8,044 nucleotides of DNA. Origin: Chloroflexota bacterium. GTDB taxonomy: Bacteria > Chloroflexota > Anaerolineae > UBA1429. The stretch covers positions 1 through 8,044 of the forward strand of contig JAAZBQ010000702.1 of assembly GCA_012513725.1 (NCBI GenBank), read 5' to 3'. The position numbers and the translations under genes were made by a program. The notes beneath the pieces are model-generated. The model was given only the letters and a program-made list of their open reading frames with translations. It ran no database searches and had not been told where the DNA came from. This document shows positions 5,880 through 8,044 of this stretch, piece after piece; position 1 is the stretch's first letter, and each line of letters begins with the position of its first letter.

Positions 5880-6977
5880 TTACTCTACCAGGTGATCCTG
5901 GAACCACTGCTCGTTCAGGGTGAGGCCGAGGCCGGCCCGCTCGGAGGGCCCGATGGTGCCGTCCTTGTCCAGGAGGATCGTCTCGTTGAACATCCCCCGG
6001 CGCTCGGCGCCCTCGGCCATCACGCTCTCGACGATCAGCCCGTTGGCAAACGCCGCTACCAGGTGCACGTGCAGCGGCGTGGAGCCGTGAGGCGCCAGCG
6101 GCAGCCGGTACGCCGAGGCCAGCGAGGCGATGTGCCGGAACTCGGTGATGCCCCCCAGGACGTTCGCGTCGGGCTGCAGGATGTCGACCCCCTCGCAAGC
6201 GATGAGGTCTCGGAACCCGTAGCGCGTGTACTCGTTCTCCCCCGCCGCGATGGGAATGGAGGTCCCCGCCCGCACCTGGGCTAGGCCGCGGTAGTCCTCG
6301 GCGTGCACCGGCTCCTCGAACCAATAGGGGTGGTACGGCTCCAGGAGCCGGGCCACCTGCAGCGCCTCGAGCGCCGAGTAGGCGTTGTTGGCGTCCACCA
6401 TGATCTCGACGTCCTCGCCGACCGCCTCCCGCACCACCCGCACCCGTTCGGCGTCCTCGCGCATCGGCGCGCCGCCGATCTTCATCTTCACATAGCGGGC
6501 GCCGAGCCCCACCTTGTGGCGCATCTCGTTGGCCAGGTCGTCGAGGGTCTTGCCCTCCACATAATAGCCGCCGGCCAGATAGGCGGGGACTCGGCTGCGA
6601 TACCCGCCGAGCATGCGGTACAGCGGCGCGCCGATGGTCTTGCCCGCCGCATCCCACATGGCAATGTCGATGGCCGCCATCGCCCGGGTGGTGAGCCCCC
6701 GGCGTCCCACCAGCTTGGGCTGGTACATGCGCTCCCAGAGGAGCTCCGTATCCATGACGTGGATGCCCATGGCCTGCTCGCCCAGGCCCTTGGCCGCCTC
6801 GTAGATCACCCGGTCGTGGGGAGCCTCGGCGCCCGCCCACCCGATGCCCACCACGCCATCGACGGTGACCAGCCGCACGATGACGGTGCCGCTCTCGGTG
6901 TACGTATATAGACCGTTGCGGATGGCCTGCCCCCGCCGCACCCGGCAGAGGTTCACGATGACCTGTTCGACCTGCAT
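5880..6977 (-). CDS. Enolase-superfamily enzyme, mandelate racemase subgroup (probable sugar-acid dehydratase or racemase)
   Basis: The 365-aa protein has the full two-domain layout of the mandelate racemase/muconate lactonizing family: an N-terminal capping domain (about 1-125) and a TIM barrel. Catalytic residues are all visible: the K-x-K pair Lys164/Lys166 in VKMKIGG, metal ligands Asp195 (MVDANNAY), Glu221 (WFEEP) and Glu247 (AAGENE), the Asp270-His297 dyad (LQPDANV and APHGST), and Glu317 (IVESV). These enzymes remove the alpha proton of a carboxylate substrate using Mg2+. The K-x-K plus Asp-His dyad marks the mandelate racemase subgroup, where acid-sugar dehydratases are common. The exact substrate cannot be told. 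ATG at 6975-6977 has an AGGAG site 9 nt upstream. The gene follows the isochorismatase-fold gene by 41 nt and is probably co-transcribed, which suggests a small catabolic operon. Confidence 0.92.
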   Translation of the reverse strand: MQVEQVIVNLCRVRRGQAIRNGLYTYTESGTVIVRLVTVDGVVGIGWAGAEAPHDRVIYEAAKGLGEQAMGIHVMDTELLWERMYQPKLVGRRGLTTRAMAAIDIAMWDAAGKTIGAPLYRMLGGYRSRVPAYLAGGYYVEGKTLDDLANEMRHKVGLGARYVKMKIGGAPMREDAERVRVVREAVGEDVEIMVDANNAYSALEALQVARLLEPYHPYWFEEPVHAEDYRGLAQVRAGTSIPIAAGENEYTRYGFRDLIACEGVDILQPDANVLGGITEFRHIASLASAYRLPLAPHGSTPLHVHLVAAFANGLIVESVMAEGAERRGMFNETILLDKDGTIGPSERAGLGLTLNEQWFQDHLVE

Positions 6978-7018
6978 GGTGGCTCGCTCCTATGCCCGCT
7001 CGGCCCCCTGGCGCGCCG

Positions 7019-7783
7019 TCACCCGGTGGTGGCCCGCGAGGACAGCACGTCCGCGCTCAGCGCCGTGGGGCACCAGAACTTTTCGATATACCCCACGACC
7101 AGCCGGGTGCCCTCCTCGTGAGACACGTACGGACTGCTGGCGGGGTTGTACATGGCATCGGTGAGGTCGCGCAAGAGCGCCACGTCCACGCCCCAGCGCA
7201 CCATCTGCTTGATGGCGAACGTCCGGTGTAGGATGCACATGTTCGTGTGCACCCCCATGATCAGGAGGCGCCGCCGGCCGTTCGCCTGGAGGACGCTGTA
7301 CACCTCTTCGCCCTGGTCCGAGATCACGTCGCGGGCCGGATCGATGGTAATCCCCGGGTGCTGGCGCGTCCAGGGGCGGTGGGTCGTCGTCTCGCCCGTG
7401 TCGGACCCGTGGTCCGCAGCGTCCACCGGCAGCGGCGGGTCGGCGTGGGCGATCTCCTCCGGCAGCGGAACCCGGGGCGTCTCTAATGCCCGCACGCGAG
7501 CGGGATGGCCCTCGTAGAACGTCATGGTGTCCGACGGGGCGTGAACGATCAGCACGCCGAGTTCCCGCGCCGCCTCTACCACCGCGCTCATGCGCGGGAT
7601 CATGGCCTCTAGCCGCTCGACGGCGCCGCGCGACCAGTGGTCGTCCCACACGTCGCACAGGAGGAGGGCCGTCTCGCCGGCCGGCCAGGCCGCGGGGCGC
7701 TCCTCGACCTCCCAGACGGTGTGCCCGGCGGCGTCGGTGGTCAGGCGCTGCGAGCGCAGGTGCAGTTGCAGGGCTGGCGACAT
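7019..7783 (-). CDS. Isochorismatase-fold cysteine hydrolase
   Basis: This 254-aa protein belongs to the isochorismatase-like hydrolases (nicotinamidase, N-carbamoylsarcosine amidase and relatives). The core strand LLLCDVWDDHW supplies the catalytic Asp44, and GVHTNMCILHR supplies the nucleophile Cys183 after the usual cis-peptide region. A catalytic Lys normally lies between these two; here there is no Lys between them, and Arg140 in WTRQHPGI is a possible stand-in. HAPSDTMTFYEG (81-92) and the CD-x-WDDHW element recall a subgroup seen in Planctomycetes, from memory. The start is ATG at 7781-7783, with GAAAGG about 8 nt upstream; a longer reading from GTG 7834 would begin inside the promoter. 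It is the first gene of the leftward operon. It probably hydrolyses an amide or a related bond in a small molecule handled together with the enolase-type enzyme; no substrate can be named. Confidence 0.88.
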   Translation of the reverse strand: MSPALQLHLRSQRLTTDAAGHTVWEVEERPAAWPAGETALLLCDVWDDHWSRGAVERLEAMIPRMSAVVEAARELGVLIVHAPSDTMTFYEGHPARVRALETPRVPLPEEIAHADPPLPVDAADHGSDTGETTTHRPWTRQHPGITIDPARDVISDQGEEVYSVLQANGRRRLLIMGVHTNMCILHRTFAIKQMVRWGVDVALLRDLTDAMYNPASSPYVSHEEGTRLVVGYIEKFWCPTALSADVLSSRATTG

Positions 7784-7818
7784 GGTGGGTGCCTTTCGGT
7801 GGGATCTAGCCTGGCGCG

Positions 7819-7847
7819 ATTCTAGCCCTATCACCCGGGCCGGTCAA
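7819..7847 (-). promoter_or_regulatory. Sigma70-type promoter for the isochorismatase-fold/enolase operon
   Basis: On the minus strand the -35 box TTGACC (7847-7842) and -10 box TAGAAT (7824-7819) are separated by exactly 17 nt. Transcription would start near 7812, about 30 nt before the chosen ATG at 7783. It also argues against the upstream GTG at 7834, which falls in the spacer. Confidence 0.75.
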
Positions 7848-7862
7848 CGTCGATTGCGGGAT

Positions 7863-7885
7863 GCGTGGGCGGGGGAGGGCCACGC
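7863..7885. promoter_or_regulatory. Possible operator between divergent promoters
   Basis: GCGTGG (7863-7868) and CCACGC (7880-7885) form a 6-bp inverted repeat with an 11-bp centre, lying between the two divergent -35 boxes (7842-7847 and 7900-7905). Such placement would let one dimeric regulator act on both promoters. With no known regulator and high local GC, this is a weak call. Confidence 0.3.
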
Positions 7886-7899
7886 CAACCGAACGGACC

Positions 7900-7928
7900 T
7901 TGACGCAGTCCCTCCCGGCCGCTACCAT
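7900..7928 (+). promoter_or_regulatory. Sigma70-type promoter for the rightward gene
   Basis: The -35 box TTGACG (7900-7905) and -10 box TACCAT (7923-7928) are 17 nt apart. Transcription would start near 7935, about 29 nt before the ATG at 7964. It is the mirror partner of the leftward promoter in the same 180-nt intergenic region. Confidence 0.7.
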
Positions 7929-7963
7929 CACCGGGAACATGCCACACCTGCCGGAGGGCGCCC

Positions 7964-8044
7964 ATGTTGCCGACCTACGACCAACTCCGCGAGATGCTCC
8001 GCCTGGTCATCCTGAACAAGGAGGAGCAGGGCCACGTCGTCGAC
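7964..8044 (+). CDS. Start of an unidentified protein gene, cut by the window edge
   Basis: An open frame of 27 codons starts at ATG 7964-7966 and runs off the right edge. A GGAGGG ribosome site lies 6 nt upstream and a good promoter further upstream, so the start is well supported. The visible protein, MLPTYDQLREMLRLVILNKE followed by EQGHVVD, is too short to place in a family. It is the only plus-strand gene here and is divergent from the hydrolase/enolase operon, a common position for a regulator of that operon, but nothing in the 27 residues shows this. Confidence 0.7.
   Translation, partial: MLPTYDQLREMLRLVILNKEEQGHVVD

Noticed and set aside
4454..5923. Long plus-strand open frame of 489 codons
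   Set aside because: It is antisense to the AICAR transformylase, whose catalytic motifs are intact; the plus-strand translation shows no domain.
5749..6840. Minus-strand open frame of 363 codons in another frame
   Set aside because: It overlaps the enolase-superfamily gene, which has all catalytic residues; the alternative frame is low-complexity Gly/Arg/Ala.
7784..7834. N-terminal extension of the isochorismatase-fold protein from GTG 7834
   Set aside because: It would start inside the spacer of a good promoter and has no ribosome site; ATG 7783 has both promoter and ribosome-site support.
1..8044. CRISPR array, transposase, rRNA or tRNA genes
   Set aside because: No regular direct repeats with spacers, no transposase-like protein and no RNA gene signatures were seen on either strand.

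Overview
This is a GC-rich bacterial window with seven complete protein genes on the minus strand and the start of one more on the plus strand at the right edge. The organism cannot be named from sequence alone. High GC, a GAF-GAF-HisKA_3 sensor kinase, and a secreted thioredoxin-fold protein with a Pro/Ala/Thr-rich stalk and C-terminal anchor would fit a Chloroflexota-like lineage; this is inference. TGA is used as an ordinary stop by several genes, so the code is standard.

Right part (about 5750-8044): two divergent units share an intergenic region. Each side has a well-formed sigma70-type promoter with a 17-nt spacer. Leftward runs an isochorismatase-fold hydrolase and then a mandelate-racemase-type enolase-superfamily enzyme, probably a small catabolic operon. 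Rightward starts a gene cut by the window edge. After the enolase gene comes a 127-nt gap rich in nested and crossing complementary segments that end exactly at the Shine-Dalgarno sequence of a stand-alone AICAR transformylase, the late purine-synthesis step. This looks like a cis-regulatory RNA.

Middle (about 3739-4573): a GNAT acetyltransferase of the RimJ/RimL type. A 280-nt gap separates it from the transformylase gene. The gap holds two inverted arms of an ACGAAT-rich repeat around a less GC-rich core.

Left part (1-3738): a three-gene operon, tightly packed (1-nt gap, then 14-nt overlap). Its first gene is the main discovery. Read normally, it looks like a protein starting at an internal GTG and lacking a thioredoxin active site. 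Read through one in-frame TGA at 3450-3452, it becomes a 233-aa secreted, membrane-anchored thioredoxin-fold protein whose motif is U-P-Y-C, with the TGA exactly where the first Cys of CPYC would be. A stem-loop of bacterial SECIS geometry follows: a 7-bp stem and a 5-nt loop with G at its second position, 24 nt after the TGA. I read this as a selenoprotein. It is followed by a sensor histidine kinase and a small membrane protein with two cysteine clusters. The set could be an extracytoplasmic thiol-redox and signalling unit, but only the gene order supports that link.
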